64,000 bases of DNA from Cenococcum geophilum 1.58 (GCA_001692895.1 KV748213.1:310001-374000), one strand, 5' to 3'; shown: positions 11,024 to 24,522, counted from the stretch's first letter. A program made the numbers and translations. Notes: generated by a model from the sequence alone, not told the origin.

Positions 11024-13077
11024 CTATCTCCCTCCTTTTTATCTTTATCCTTAAAGATTTCTAATATCTTTAAGTTATTTACTAGAGGTATAATATCCGT
11101 CTAATTAATTTGGTTAATATTATTGCTTATTATACCTAAAGTAATTTCTTCTTTACATGCCCAACGTCGTACTTACACTATTACTGCGATATTATCTCTT
11201 AGTGAGATTATACCGTCTTTATATTCTTGCTATTTAAAAGAGGGGTTAGTTTATATTACGTTAGCGAATCTATCTTTATAATAATTATCCTCTTACTTAA
11301 AGTGCACTAAAGTGAATATTTGTTCGTCTTATAACATTCGCTCTATATCTAATACTAAATATACGCAATTTATTACTTTTAATAGTCATCTAGTTCCCTA
11401 ATTAATTTATCTTAGGGTTTTATATTTAATCTACTGCTACGCAACTAGATAGTAAACTATCTTAAGCCTTTACTAAATTAGAACGTTCTTAGGACGCAGA
11501 ATAAAAGGCCTTAAATGCTTACATCGCGGCGTCTACTCGTTTACTCCGTCTTAAGAAGGTCTATAAGAAGGTTTATTTTAAAGAGTAGAAACTTATAAAA
11601 TAGGGTCTATAGGAACTTAGTAATAAAAGAATAAATTCTTCTCTAATAGAGAAGGAAATAGATCTAAGTAGCTCGGCAACTGCTCTTCTTAGGTCCCCCT
11701 TAGGTAACTTATTCTTTAGCAATCCTTTTTTATTAATACTACCTAACCTAATTTCTTCTAATACTTCTATACCTTTTCTATAGCATTCTTTAAATTTTCT
11801 AGTAGTTCCTAGGTAGTCTTAGTGTAGCCTATCTACTTAACCTTATACTATATTTCATTATTAATGTCCTTATAATTAACGATCTTTAAAACTTACTATT
11901 TATCTTCCTCTTATCCTCTATACGTATCTACTTTATAAACTAGTGGCTTAATATTCCTATATACTAGCTTTAGCATTGCGATATACTATATAGGGTAGAT
12001 CTTTATTTTAGCTAGTAAGTTTAACTTAAATATAACTAGTAAAATTTTTTACTTAATTTTAAAAGGTCCTAGTCTAACATAGTCTAACTTTTTACTTAGT
12101 TGTTAACTCTTGAAAATTTTATATAGTAGCTATACTTTATCTCCCTCCTTAAGATCTGGTCCCTTAGATCTCTTAGCATTATAGTACTTTTTATTCTCTT
12201 TTATACTTTCTTTACTAATTCTATAAGGTCTATATAAAGATTTATTAACGTCTTTATTCTTTCTTTAGCTATACTACTTATCTTCTTTACTTAATATAGT
12301 AATAGCGATATTCTTAGCTTATATTTATAATTCGCCTTAAATAGTAATATACCTATTCCTTCCTATAGTGTTATATTGTATATAAATTATATAACTAGTA
12401 ATAGCAATACCTAATTATTCTATACGTAATTAATATAGTGTTTTAGATACTACTCTAATATCTAATTTAGTTTTTCCGTCTAACCGTCTGTCTGTAAATA
12501 ATATACAGTAAAAGTTACTGCTTTAACTCCTTACTCCGCTAAGAATACCTCCTAAAATGCTGCTATAAATCTTAGATCTCTATCTAATATAATTTTACTT
12601 AGTGCTCTATGTCTTATAAATACTTCCTTAATATAGATTCTAGTAACATCTTCTACTAATATTTCTTCTATATACGCTATAAAGTATCCCCACTTTATAA
12701 GCTTATCTACTATTACTAAAATCGCGTTATAATCTTATCCGGTAATAGGATCTCTTAACTTTAGTAACTTTATAATAAAGTCCTATAATATAACCTCCTA
12801 TAGTCTCTCTAGTATTTTAATAGATTATAGCCCTCCATATAGCTTATGCCTTATTAGTTTATTCCTTTAGTAATTTAGATATTCCTTTATAACTTTTTAT
12901 GCTAAGCCCTAGATTCTATTAATAATATACTCCTCTTAGAGTCTTAACACTAAGCCCGTGGCTCCGTTATATCCTTAAGTTAGTCCTTTATAGAAATCTT
13001 CTATAAACTACTCTACTATACTTTTTAGGATATACTTTACTTCTTAATTTTTATATATATTTACCTATAAATCTTCT
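11024..13077 (-). pseudogene. Element C pol 3' part: integrase, chromodomain, extension
   Basis: Reading leftwards: integrase core and tail (13077 to about 11950), chromodomain (about 11755-11900) and the post-chromodomain extension (about 11024-11740) that continues into the 3' LTR as in element A. The extension keeps the frame. One TGA in it (former CGA) sits where element A has TAA, showing two successive mutational steps at one codon. Integrase is cut at 13077 by copia element D and resumes at 19481. Confidence 0.88.
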
Positions 13078-13348
13078 TGTATAATTACAGCACCTGTTGC
13101 ACCAACCGCGTGCCTACGCGTTTGGTGCACTAAGTACGCGATTACGCGTTCGGTGCACTAACCACCCGCTTACGCGTCTAGTGCACTTATAAAGCACTAA
13201 CTAATTAGGGGGGAGGTGCATTAGTATATAGACCACGTAGTCTGCTTTATAGAATCGATAGTCACCATTATCTAAAAGAGCATACGATACTATACGTATT
13301 TCGTGCCCCTAGATCTAACTCACTTATACTATTAAGTTAGTACAAATA
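13078..13348 (+). repeat. 5' LTR of copia element D
   Basis: 271 bp, ending TACAAATA (RIP form of TACAAACA). Its U3 contains three 28-bp tandem units, listed separately. About 80 bp at its 3' end is shared with the LTRs of element E, whereas the 5' part is unrelated to E's. Confidence 0.95.
13103..13186. promoter_or_regulatory. Three 28-bp U3 repeats with GGTGCAC core in D LTR
   Basis: The core TACGCGTYYGGTGCAC recurs with exact 28-bp spacing: GGTGCAC at 13124 and 13152, AGTGCAC at 13180. The same triplet is at 19251, 19279 and 19307 in the 3' LTR. The U3 position and palindromic GTGCAC suggest enhancer or repressor binding; that role is inferred. Confidence 0.6.
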
Positions 13349-13810
13349 CTGATTAGTGAGCGCGCACAGATCAGCAATCACTTAATACCTCCCCCAAGCG
13401 ATACTTGACAGCGACTACCCGTTTAGACTCCTAGTACGACCTGCTAGAAGGTTGGAAGTTGGGGATTACGGACTTACCTCTAACTCTGCATACTTATTTA
13501 AGTCTTAGTACGGTTTACCAGAAGTATAATAGACGCGAATACAGACCTATATAGAACCCCTACCCCTAAACCTTAAACCCCTATTCCTACTATACCTCCC
13601 CTAACCTCTTTTTAGACCCCTTACGGAGACCCCTTACCCTTCTACGAACCGTTACGGACCTGTTAATTACCTTTACGGACCGTTACAAAACCTCTTACCC
13701 TTCCGTAAACTATTATGGACCCACCAACCGCCTTTACGGACCACTATAAGACCCCTCCTACCCACTACGTACTACACTATATAATATAGTATAGTAGACC
13801 TAAAAAAGCA
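13349..13810 (+). other. D leader: primer-site region and C-rich imperfect repeats
   Basis: No gene. Just after the LTR lies CTGATTAGTGAGCGCGCAC followed by a second GATCAG block, which could fold back on itself and is conserved in element E (58880-58925). About 13556-13770 holds imperfect repeats of CCCTTACCCTT and TTACGGACC, also present in E at 58560-58740. Confidence 0.55.
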
Positions 13811-15450
13811 AGTTAATAAAGGTTAGGAAAAGTGGAGGCAGGGAGTCGACCTTACGTCTATACCTAACGTTAATAACTACATTAAATTTAAAGTCCTTAA
13901 ATACGAATATTTTAAGCTTATAAACGTTAACCTATGGGAGTAATACTAGGAAGACTTCGCGGACTTTACAGAAGCTATCTTTAAAGCATGCAACCCTACT
14001 ACTATCCGTAACCTACGGACCCTCTTATATAACTAAGGTGTATGGGTTAAAAGGAATAAATAAGTTACTATTATATAGTCCTTATACAACATAATATATA
14101 AGAAGAACCAAATGGAATAGACTAAAGAGGAAATCCTAGACCAGTTCCAAGAAACTAAGGAACTCTTTACTTCTTCCAAACTTAATATAATCGCTAGCCT
14201 TATACCTAACCCACTTAACCAAATTCGTCCTATAAACCTAAACAGTTTTAGAATTAATCTTACAGGCCAAAGTATACCTAGTACTTAAGTTACGGACCGT
14301 AATACCCCCGCAAACCAAAATACGGACTAAATTACCCCTATTGTTTAAGTCATAGATCTGTAAGCCATATATCCGCAAGCCATAGATCTATAAGTTATAG
14401 ATCCGCAACCTACCTAAGTAAAAACCTACGGTAAGGAGCTAGCTAACTTAGCTAAGCTCTATACCGACGAATCTAAGTACAGCGGTAAAAATAACAATTT
14501 TGATTTTAAACTAACCATCTTTACGGACCTCTGTTAGAAGGCCGATATTCCTAAATAGAAGTTTAGCTAAGCCTACTCTACCATGCTGCGCGGCCTAGCA
14601 CTTAACTACTACTACACTAACCTTAAGAGCAACCCCCTTGGTGTTCCCTTTAATAAGCTATACGAAGCTACCTGTAACTACTTTAAAGGACCGGAATATA
14701 AACGTAATATCCTTACCTAATGAAATGCAACCAAGCTATAGACCGTAATTGATAAGAACACTGAAAAATCGACTATAGAGTGCCTATAAATTCTCATTAA
14801 AGACCTCTGGTACCTATAGCACGGCCTTAACGCTAAGCTTCAAATAGACGACTTCCTATATAATAAACTTATTACGGCCTACTAGGAAGTAGAGCCCTAT
14901 AAGTACGCCTATTACAAGCCTATAGACACTTTAGCTGGCCTTATTAATAATCTACGCTCCTCTATTATAACGTATAAAGTCTTAAACCCACCAGGCAGCA
15001 CTTAAGCCTTTATTACGGATATTTAATATCTATAAACAGACTTAGACGTCTACTTTACGGACCGCCACTACCGCCAGCAGTACCCGTATTAACTAGGCCC
15101 TACCTATAACCCCCGCAACAACTCCTATATAAAAGTATACCCCCATAGACAAACTAGCCAGAAGTGCTTTATATGCGGTAAGGAAGAATATTGGTCTATA
15201 AGGTATACCTAGGAAGAACGTAATAAGTCTAAGAAGAGATTTAACAATCGGATTAACTAGTTTATCTTAGACTACAAAGGAGAGGAAGCGGAGGAGTCTC
15301 TTAATAAGTTAATAGAAGCCCTTATAATCGACTTTAACTTAGACGCTTAGGAATAGGAGACCTTAGAGACATTCCTAACCACTTTTGGACCTTTTACGGA
15401 CAGCTAAGCCTTTAATATTATAACCGTATTAGCCGACCGCTTATTTATAC
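13811..15450 (+). pseudogene. gag remnant of copia element D
   Basis: The coding frame starts near 13811 (VNNYIKFKVLKYEYFKL early on) and carries a pentapeptide repeat at 14347-14406. It then has a copia-type Gag core at about 14430-15000 and a zinc knuckle at 15165-15206. The knuckle reads C-F-I-C-G-K-E-E-Y-W-S-I-R-Y; the third Cys and the His are now Tyr. Stops are TAG/TAA at former Gln or Trp codons. Confidence 0.8.
14347..14406 (+). repeat. Pentapeptide repeat in D Gag, four 15-bp units
   Basis: Four consecutive 15-bp units of the type GYCATAGATCYGTAA encode (V/A)-I-D-(P/L)-Q once TAA is read as CAA. Element E has 15 units at the corresponding place (57596-57820), of different sequence. 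Confidence 0.75.
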
Positions 15451-18400
15451 ACTTAATCGCACCTAAAAACCAATCTATAAGCATACCCGCTAGACCTGTT
15501 ACGGACGTTATAGACCATGAATAGGACCTATTTACATATATCACCACAGAACGCTATACCCTTAAGGAATTCTACAGTGTTATAATTAACACAGGTGCCT
15601 CTAAGAAGTCCACTGCAGGCTATGGACAATACCTTGTATATAAGGCCACTACAAATAATAATATAGATATTGATACTACGCAGACTGGGGCCATAAACGT
15701 CTAGTTTAGTATTAGCTTAACCGCATTAATCGGATTAGTTGCAGTTAAGACTCTAATTAGCCTAGTTAACTTCCACGTAGTAAAAGCGGATACCCCTTTC
15801 CTACTCTACCTTACGGACATAGATAGGCTATAGGTGTACTATAATAACGTTATAGACACTCTAATTAGCCACGCAACTACCCTAGGAAATAAGCATGTCA
15901 CCTTACTAATTATATAACAATTTAGACACCCATTCCTTATATAGGGAGAGACCTTATAGACGTACATTTAGGAATCTTTTAACTATAACCCGTGCTACCT
16001 TACCAGTACGGAAATCCACCGCCTACACCGCCGTTTCGGCCACCCGTTAACTAAAAAGCTGTATAGAGTCCTTAAACGCTCTAGACACAACAACGTTAAT
16101 AGGAAGGCAATTAACCACCTAACTAAATACTATTCCTACTACTAGAAATATAGACGTTCCCTAGGCCGATTTAAGTTCACCCTTTATAAGGATCTTAACT
16201 TTAACTATTTAGTATACGTAGACATTATATATATTAACGGCAGCCTAGTACTACATATAATTAATAAGGCAACCCGCTATTAAGCCGCCCGTTAGTTGTA
16301 AAATATATCCGCAAAGCATACTTAGGATATTCTATAGACCTGCTAGATTGATACGTACGTTAGACCTCCTAAGTATATTACCCACAACGCCGGTAGGAAC
16401 TTTATTAGCAAGGAATTCTAGCAGTATACTACGGCTATAGCTATATCAACAAAAGCTGTTCTAGTTAAGGCGCATTAGTCCATTAGGCTTATTAAGCGAG
16501 CTTACCTAGCTTTACGGAGAGCCTACTAAATTATTATAAACGAATATAAGGATATCTAAAAGGAACTAGCTCTGCAGATAGCCGTAAAAGCCGTTAACAA
16601 CACCGCTAGCCTAGACGGACTAGTACCTACCCTCTTAGTCTATAGGGCCTACCTAAGGATAAGTAACCTAGACCCTCCTGCTCCATCTATTATAGAACAA
16701 GCAGCTGCAATACGGAAGGCAATAGCTGAGATAGTTAAGCTACGGGCCAAATAAACTATTAATAACGCCCTACACTACCGCAACGGACCTAACACGACCT
16801 TAGTATATAACCTCCCGCTTAACTCTAAAGTCCTTGTATAGCGTAAAAGCGGCAAGTGGACCAAACCCTACTGTTTACTAGCCGTAGAAAACGAGACGTG
16901 CTGCGTATAGCTTCCTAGCGGGCCAACTAGCTTCAGAAGCACGTCCGTAAAACCCTACTTTCGGCCCAAAAACACCTATGACGTCAAACCAGACAAACTA
17001 GAAGCACCTATTGAACTAGATAAACCAAAAGCACCCGCTGAATTAGACGAACTGGAAGCACCCTTGCCTACCCTAGAAGTCCCTTAGAAACCCACTAAAC
17101 CTACTAAACCTGCCATAAAGCGTGGCTGAGGACGCCCCTATAAGAATTCCGTAATGGAGAACTACCTAACCTCCGCAGGTATATCCGTAAAGCAATCTCC
17201 GCCTATAGATATATTAGTTCTAGTATAGGAAACCCCTTTTACGGACTTATGGCGTAAAGAGATTAACGGACTACTTAAAAAGGGTGTCTTTGCAATTATA
17301 ATGGAGAGAGACGTTCCGTAAGGCGTCCGTATATTTAACTTACGCTTTATTAATAAGATTAAGCACCCTAGTACTAATAAAGCCTTTAAGAAATTAAGGC
17401 TTGTTATATAAGCTTATAATAACCAGGAAAAGGACCTAGTCCTTACGCAATTACCTATAATTTAACGGGTTAGTTAACGGATTATACTCGCACTTACGCT
17501 TAGACTATAGCAAACTAAATCCGTAGCCCTTTACTTACGGGACATCTTACAAGCCTACGTGTAGTCTAATACCTACCTAAGTAGGGATATCTTTATATGA
17601 CTACCCTATGAGCTTAACCTATAACCAGGAATAATTTTATGGGTTATAAAACCTCTTTACGGAGTACTAGAAGCCGGAAACCATTAGTTTAAGATATACC
17701 ACTAGCACTACGTTAGTAAACTTAAAATAGAACAGTTAACCTATAACCCCTGCCTTCTATACAGCCTATTAAACGGCCTTAGTATTATTAGACTCTAAAT
17801 AAATAATACCCTCTTCTTAGCAGACCGGATATTTGCGGACGCTAAAGAGATTAAACTATAAGAAGCTAAGTTTCTAGCAAAGCCGTAAAAGCAGTTAACG
17901 GAGTAAACTCCAATTAAGTTTAACGGAGGCTTAATTACATAAAAGGGCAACTTAATCTAGCTAACCTAGGAATGCTAAGCTTAAAACCTAAAGCTTGTTA
18001 TAGTAAAGCCTACGGACCTTACTAGTTCCCGTAGAGAGACCCGTAAGACCGTAAATATAAAGGACTAATACGTTATACAGCGTGCAAGAGGCACCTATAT
18101 TACTATAGTCTGTAACCTAAATCTACTTATAATTTATCCTTTACGGCCTAGGCAGTAGATCTATAAGAAGAAAATATTAAGCAGCTTAATAAGTGCATTT
18201 AGTGGCAAATTAACAATGCAGTAAGGGGACTTACTTTCGTACCACTAGACCTAAGTTCCCTTAGCTTACTAGCATTTACAGACGCCTCCTTTACTAATAA
18301 TAAAGACCTATTATTATAAATCGGCTTTATAATTGTACTTACGGACTATAATTAGGACGTAAATATACTATACTAGTCCTTAATTAAATGCAAATAAGTA

Positions 18401-18775
18401 ACCCGTAGCGTACTAGCTTCCGAACTATACGTACTAGCTTATAGCTTTAATATAGCAGCCGCAATTAAATTAACAGTCTAGAAGATTCTATAACTAGAGC
18501 AGTTACCCCTAGTTTTATGCACTAATTTAAAGTCCCTTTATAACTGCCTAGTTAAACTAGGTACGATATAAGAGAAGAGGCTTATAGTCGACCTAATGTG
18601 CTTACATTAGGCTTACGAACGACGTGAAATTGCGGAGGTTAAATAAATCAGCGGCGGAAATAACCTAGTAGACGCCATAACTAAGGCAAAGCCGTATTAA
18701 GCCCTTAAAACCCTAATTAACACGAATAAGCTTAACCTAGAAGTTATAAAATAGGTAGAACGGGACTAACAGAGC
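15451..18775 (+). pseudogene. pol remnant of copia element D: protease, integrase, RT, RNase H
   Basis: Protease is at about 15550-15700, with I-N-T-G-A-S for D-T-G-A-S (GAC to AAC). The integrase zinc-binding part begins near 16010 (EIHRLHRRFGHP) and the core lies near 16200-16450 with IITHNAG for the second Asp and VKAHQS where Glu is expected, so catalytic acids are lost. The Gly/Pro-rich linker ends near 17150. RT runs at about 17230-17900 (GVRIFNLRFINKIKHP, LYGVLEAGNH); its catalytic pair is now I-N-N at 17799-17807. A frameshift near 18125 precedes RNase H (about 18140-18700, LAFTDASF). It is non-functional. Confidence 0.9.
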
Positions 18776-18778
18776 ACC

Positions 18779-18826
18779 TACGGTACGTCTACGGCCCGTT
18801 GGAAGGCCGTACGGCTCGTTATACGG
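18779..18826 (+). repeat. 48-bp direct repeat, left copy
   Basis: Begins TACGGTACGTCTACGGCCCG and pairs with 18995-19042 (TACGGTTCGTCTACGGCCCG), differing at a few C/T and G/A sites. The two copies flank a segment of about 168 bp that holds a palindrome. Element E has only a single copy at this point. Confidence 0.85.
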
Positions 18827-18994
18827 TACAGGTGGAAAACGGTAGAAAGCTACGGTTGAATTTAGTAGACTTACGTAACTTGCCGAATTTTATAGGGTAG
18901 TTAAATTAACTAATCACGATTTTCTATCCCCAGGATAGAAAATCGCCATTAGCTCGCTTAGCACTAGCGCCTTAGCGGCCCTTAAGATCTAACT
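18827..18994. repeat. Palindromic module inside D, between direct repeats
   Basis: A near-perfect palindrome is centred at about 18932: arm ACTAATCACGATTTTCTATCC against GGATAGAAAATCGCCATTAGC. About 75 bp around it (18903-18977) also occurs, inverted, at 54939-55012, outside any copia element. This looks like a mobile or captured module rather than part of the original D. Confidence 0.7.
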
Positions 18995-19042
18995 TACGGT
19001 TCGTCTACGGCCCGTTAAAAGGCCGTACGGTTTATTTTACGG
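18995..19042 (+). repeat. 48-bp direct repeat, right copy
   Basis: Right-hand partner of 18779-18826; it continues into the D 3' untranslated region, which element E also has. Confidence 0.85.
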
Positions 19043-19204
19043 ACCGTAAGTAGGACTTATGGCTAGCTTAAAGCACCGTTTAGAAGGCAGCCTAGACGGC
19101 ACCTCAGGGGAGATTTCCTATGTATTTTCCTTTGTATTTTGTAGTTTTATTAAAGAAATTACGGAGGCTGTATATAGGCGGTTTCATTTTTTAAGTACCG
19201 CTAG
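19043..19204 (+). other. D 3' untranslated region before 3' LTR
   Basis: No gene. It contains GATTTCCTATGTATTTTCC and a T-rich tract, and ends TTAAGTACCGCTAG directly before the LTR. The same end occurs twice in element E. Confidence 0.7.
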
Positions 19205-19475
19205 TGTATAATTACAGCACCTATTGCACTAACCGCGTGCCTATACGTTCGGTGCACTAAGTACGCGATTACGCGTTCGGTGCACTAACCACCCGCTTAC
19301 GCGTCTAGTGCACTTATGAAGCACTAACTAATTAGGGGGGAGGTGCATCAGTATATAGACTACGTAGTCTGCTTTATAGAATCGACAGTTACCATCATCC
19401 AAAAGAGCATACGATACTACACGTATTTCGTGCCCCTGGATCTAACTCACTCGTGCTATTAAGTTAGTACAAACA
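19205..19475 (+). repeat. 3' LTR of copia element D
   Basis: 271 bp, TGTATAATTAC to TACAAACA, followed by the target duplication CTTCT (19476-19480). It includes the three 28-bp U3 units. Confidence 0.95.
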
Positions 19476-19480
19476 CTTCT

Positions 19481-22400
19481 AGTTATACTTTTAGAATTCT
19501 TTATACCTAAAAGCTTTCTGGTAATTTATAAACCCTTTTTAGTTCCTCTTAAGTTGCTATAATCTTTAGATAATTATACCTAATTAATCCGTCTATGTTT
19601 TTTCGTAGTAAAGCCCCTAATAGCTTTTTATTATTCTATAGTTTAGCCTTCTAACTTAGAGCATCTGCTTATATATTATCTATACCCTTAATATACTAAA
19701 TCTTAAAATAGTATTCTATAAGCATCTCTACCCATTTAACCTATCTTTAGTTAAGTTCCTTTATTATTAGAAATCCTATTAGGTTCTTATAATCTATTTT
19801 AACTATAAATAGTTTCTTTATACCTTATAAGAATACTCTTTATTTTTTTAATACTATAACTATACCTAATAACTCCTTATTATAAATGTTATAGTTTAAC
19901 TCTAGTAGTATTATCTTTTAACTATAGTATACCACTAGGTACTATCTATTTTAATATTTTTATATAAGGTACGCCCCTAGTATATAGTTTAATATATTTG
20001 TTTCTATAACCATTTCTAGTTCTAGTTAATAGATCTTTAGAACTAGCTCCTAGGTAAATAACTCTTTAACTTTTCTAAAAAGTTCTCTCTATTTTTATCC
20101 CTATACCTATAGTTCTTCTTTCTTTATTAGTCGCGTAAATAGTTTAATATCCTTTAACTATTGCGCTATAAACCTTCTATAGTAATTATAAAACCCTAAA
20201 AATAATCTTAACTATATAACGTTCTCTAGTTCTTACTAATTTACTATAGCCTTAATCTTCTTTAAATCTATACTAAGTTAGCCTAGTTTAATAATAAATC
20301 TAATAAAATTAGTCTTCCTAGTAAAGAACTCGTATTTCTTAATTGCTACTAATATCTATTCCTCTTATAGTCTCTTTAAGACCCATTTAACGTGTTCTCC
20401 GTGTTCTTCCTTAGTTATTAAGTAAATAATAATATCGTTAAGATATACTATAATAAATTTATCTAAGTATTCTCCTAATATATTATTAATATACTTTTAG
20501 AACGTTACTAGTGCGTTTATAAGCCTAAATTATATAACTAATAGTTTATATAGTCCTTCCTTTAACCTAAAGGCTGCCTTTTATTTATTGCCTTCCTTAA
20601 TTCTAATCTAATAGTACGCCTATCTTAGATCTATCTTTGTAAAGATTTACGCATTACCTATCCTATCTTAGATTTCGCTAATTAAGGGTAAAGGATACCT
20701 ATTCTTCTAAGTAATACTATTTAACTATCTATAGTTAATGCATAGTCTTAGCTTGCTATTTTTCTTTAGTATAAACAGTACTAGATAACCCGCTAATAAC
20801 TATAATAGTCTAATATATCCCTTTTATAGGTTTTCTTAAATAAACTCTTTTAATACTCTACCCTTTTCTTTAGTAAGCTTATAGATTAGAAAGAACCTTA
20901 GACTTATTTCTAGTTCTAATTCTATTTTATAGTTTTATACTATATACTCTAATAGCTTCTTACTCTTTAGTAACTATAGTTTTTTACTATACTTATAGTA
21001 TCTCTTTAGTATATAACTTAAGCCTTATTTAATCTCTTTATATATTACTCTAACTTAGTACTATACTAACTTAGCTTATTATTACATTTTACGGCGTTAA
21101 GTATCCCTAATATTAACTTAACCTATAATCCAATTAATCTTTAGATTGTATTCCTATAACTAAGGTATTCCTAATACTACCTTATTATTCCCTAATAGTA
21201 ATATATTAAAAGACATCTTAATTTATCTCCCTTTAATAGTTAACTAAATAGGTCCTATTTTAAGATTGATAATCCCTCCTTTATAGGTTATTAGATCTCC
21301 TAAAATTGTTACTAATAGGTAAGGATATTCCTTTTCTCTATATAGTAAACCTATCCTTTTAACTGCTATTGGCGAGATATAGTTCCTTATTACTCCACTA
21401 TCTATTAATGCCTTAAACTATTAATCTTGCCAATTAACTTGTAAATTTAGGTGTTATCCTTAAATTCCTTTAAGGGTCTAAGGCTCTACTACTAGTTCCC
21501 TCTAGTCCTATAGGCCTCTACTTTTCCTAACTATTAGCTGCTTAATCCTATTTATACTTAGTCTAACTTAGGCTAATACTTAGTTCGCTTTTTATCTTTA
21601 TTATACTATAGATACGTGTTCTCTAGGTATTTCCACCACTATTATCTATCTAGGCATTCTTCCGTAAGGAATCTTCTTAGCTAAAGTATTAAGTCTCCTA
21701 ACTCCTAAACTTTTACTAAACGCTAACTATATATATACTTAGCATTTCTATATCTTTATTCTTCTGCCAGCCAATATATCCTCTTAGGGTATTTTTAATT
21801 CTTTTCCTTTGGATTCTTGTGTATATTATATATATTATCCACGCATACAATCCATAATAGCGTATAGTATACTAGGTGCTTTAGGTTAACTCTTAGTTTA
21901 TCTTTATTCTTAAGTTTAAACCTCTACTATATTAATCTAAACGTCGTGACTTTGTTCGTAGGTACTAAGATACGCCTCTCGCTTCTCTAGTCCTCTAATT
22001 ATTCCTTTAGATCCTTTAATATTATAATTAAAACTCCTTTAATATAATTTATAGCCTTCTCTATAATTGGGTAGTCTTAGATAACTTTTTTTATTTAGCC
22101 ACATATAGAAATCTTCCTACTTATTATTATGCCTTTGTCTATACCACTTTTAATATAGCTGCTAAAGTATATACGGCTTATCTATAAGAAAGTATCTTCT
22201 TATTACTACGTCGTAACAGCTCTTAATATGTTGGTCCTTAAACCTAGTTAAAATCCCTAGATCCTCTTCTTATTCCAGTTTAATAAGCTATTTAGCTCTT
22301 AGTATACCTACCCTAGGCCTATTAGTAATTCTTTATATAGGTACTTTGTCCCTTATACAACCTAGTATACTAAATCTCTTATCTAGTTTCTGTTCTTGCT

Positions 22401-24477
22401 ATAAGGTAATTTACACTCTAAATTCCTCTATAGTTTCTTTCCTTTTACATCTTATAAGTAGATCCTTAAAGTCGTCTTACTTCTTAATCTTAGTATTAAC
22501 TTTTTAATCTTTAGGCCGAATACTTTATTCTCCTAGTAAGTCCTCTAGGTCTATATACCTATCTCCTAATCTAGCTACTATTTATACTGTAGATTCTCTA
22601 ATCTATAAAGAAGCTCCTTACCTCTTACCTATAGGTGTCCTGATTTATACCCTAAATTCTTAGTCCCTTCGATTCTTTAATCCTAAGCTTACTTTTAACT
22701 TAAGCTTTACTCTAGCCTTAGTCTAACTAGGCTTACTTAGTATTCTTATCTTATCTTAAAAGTTTTAAATCTCACTTATCTCGTCTTAAGAGTCTTATAC
22801 CTATAGGAAACTCTATCCTAAGCTTATTCGTATATTCTTAAACTAAGCTACTACTCTACTCTATTGGTTTTTATCTATTATAGGTCCTTAAGCTTGCCTT
22901 ATCTTGGCTTAAGAATCTTAGTCGTCTTTTATCTTATCTTAAGAATCTTAAGCCTTTAGCTTTCTGCCTTTATTAAGTGCCGAAGTAGTTCACTATCCTA
23001 CTTCTCTTACATCTCGCGAAGCGATAGATATTGTATTTAGTGGGGTCTTAATCCCTACTAATATTCCCTGCTTTATAGTGGAATTATCCTTTACCTCTAG
23101 TATAATATTTTAGAGGTCCACATACTCCTAGTAAGCTACTCTTATTACCTTATTATTATAAAATGTTTCGCCTTTATTAAATTTATTATCTTTAATGTCC
23201 AATCTGCAAACTGGTTTATTAGTTCCTCTATATTTTATAAACTTTAGCTCCTATAGCTAATAGCTTACGCCATACTTAGTGTCTTTATAAATTTAGTATG
23301 CGTTATTATAATAAAACGTGAAACTTCTAATTAAATATTCTTTTGTTCCTCGTAGTATACTATTATCCCTCTATATATATATGCCTTCTGCTAATCTAGT
23401 TCCCTTTATTATATAATAACTCTAACCATCTTTATAATCCCTCGCAAAATGACCTTATTTTCTATAATTTATATAAGCTCCGTCCTTAAACTATTAACTT
23501 TACTATAGAGTCCGCCTAAACGTCTTCTGCTACTAAGATCCCTAGTTTAGCCTCTGCTCCTTAGTCCTATAATTACTAGATCCTTAACCTCTAGGTTTTT
23601 ATAGTTTTTTACTTTATCTCTTATAGGCTTCTCTAGTACTACTTAGGTCTATTAACTCTACGCCATACTATAGTTTCTAATTTAGCTTTAGTTATTGCGT
23701 ACTTTACGCCTTATATAACTATAGAACTCTATCCTAGCCTCTCTTAGCCTATTCCCTTTAATAGATCTAATTATTAATCTTAATCGCTTAATCTATTANN
23801 TCCNNTAGGGTTTCCGCATCTTTTATTAGAATAATTACGTCCTAGACTTTAGCCTTAAGTCCTTATTTATACTATGCCATAAGCGCCTTATTATTCTACT
23901 CTACTTACGTTACTAACGTCTAGAATTACGTTATATACTTAATTGCCGAGGTTTATTATATAATATCTTAGAGTTTTCTTTCCGCCGTGGTTACTGCCTT
24001 TAGGTCTCTAAATATTTATATAAGTTGCTTTACAAATCCGTTCTAGCTTAAGAATATAAACCGTACTTTTTAGTTTATAGTCGTTATTCTGTTTACCTAA
24101 ATTTCCGTAAGGTAAAATTTAAACCACTTAAGTGCCCTTCCTGTTAAGAACAATCCTGTATATACTATTTAATCTATAGGTGTTACCAGCTTAGCTCCTT
24201 TTTACGCGACCTTAAAGTATATTTATATAAGGAATCCTTTAAGCTTTAATCTTTCTCCTAAGTATCTCTTAATTAATAGTAACTTAACCTTTACTGCGCC
24301 TATCCCGTTAATCCTATTTTCTAACACTATATTATTTTTTATTAACTAGTTAACTATCTCTTATAATTATCTAACCGTTATAGGTTGCTGTAAGTTAGTA
24401 TCTGCCATACTAGTATCACCTAACCTTAAAGTAGTTGCCGCCGTTAATAGCGTTATAGTGGCTGCTTTTAGTGGCAT
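19481..24477 (-). pseudogene. Element C gag-pol 5' part: Gag, protease, RT, RNase H, integrase start
   Basis: Minus strand. The Gag start is at 24477 (ATG, same N-terminus as A). The DSQDEIR repeats are around 22740-22960, protease at about 21100-21420 and RT at about 20210-20910 with the catalytic box YLND at 20434-20445. RNase H is at about 19640-20020 and the integrase N-terminus reaches 19481, where D interrupts. Distances from the Gag start match element A to the base up to RT, so there are few indels. N bases lie at 23799-23805. Stops are all of RIP type. Confidence 0.9.
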
Positions 24478-24522
24478 ATTATTTAACTTTCTATATTTAA
24501 TACCGTAATTAGGTAGTAATTA

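Larger units (their letters stand above)
13078..19475 (+). mobile_element. Element D: full-length Ty1/copia retrotransposon
   Basis: 6398 bp with 271-bp LTRs (TGTATAATTAC to TAGTACAAACA). The target duplication CTTCT is exact at 13073-13077 and 19476-19480, and C's integrase region reads through when D is removed (compare 27380-27400 in element F). The domain order gag, protease, integrase, RT, RNase H places it in Ty1/copia. It is mutated, but less than the gypsy copies around it. Confidence 0.95.
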
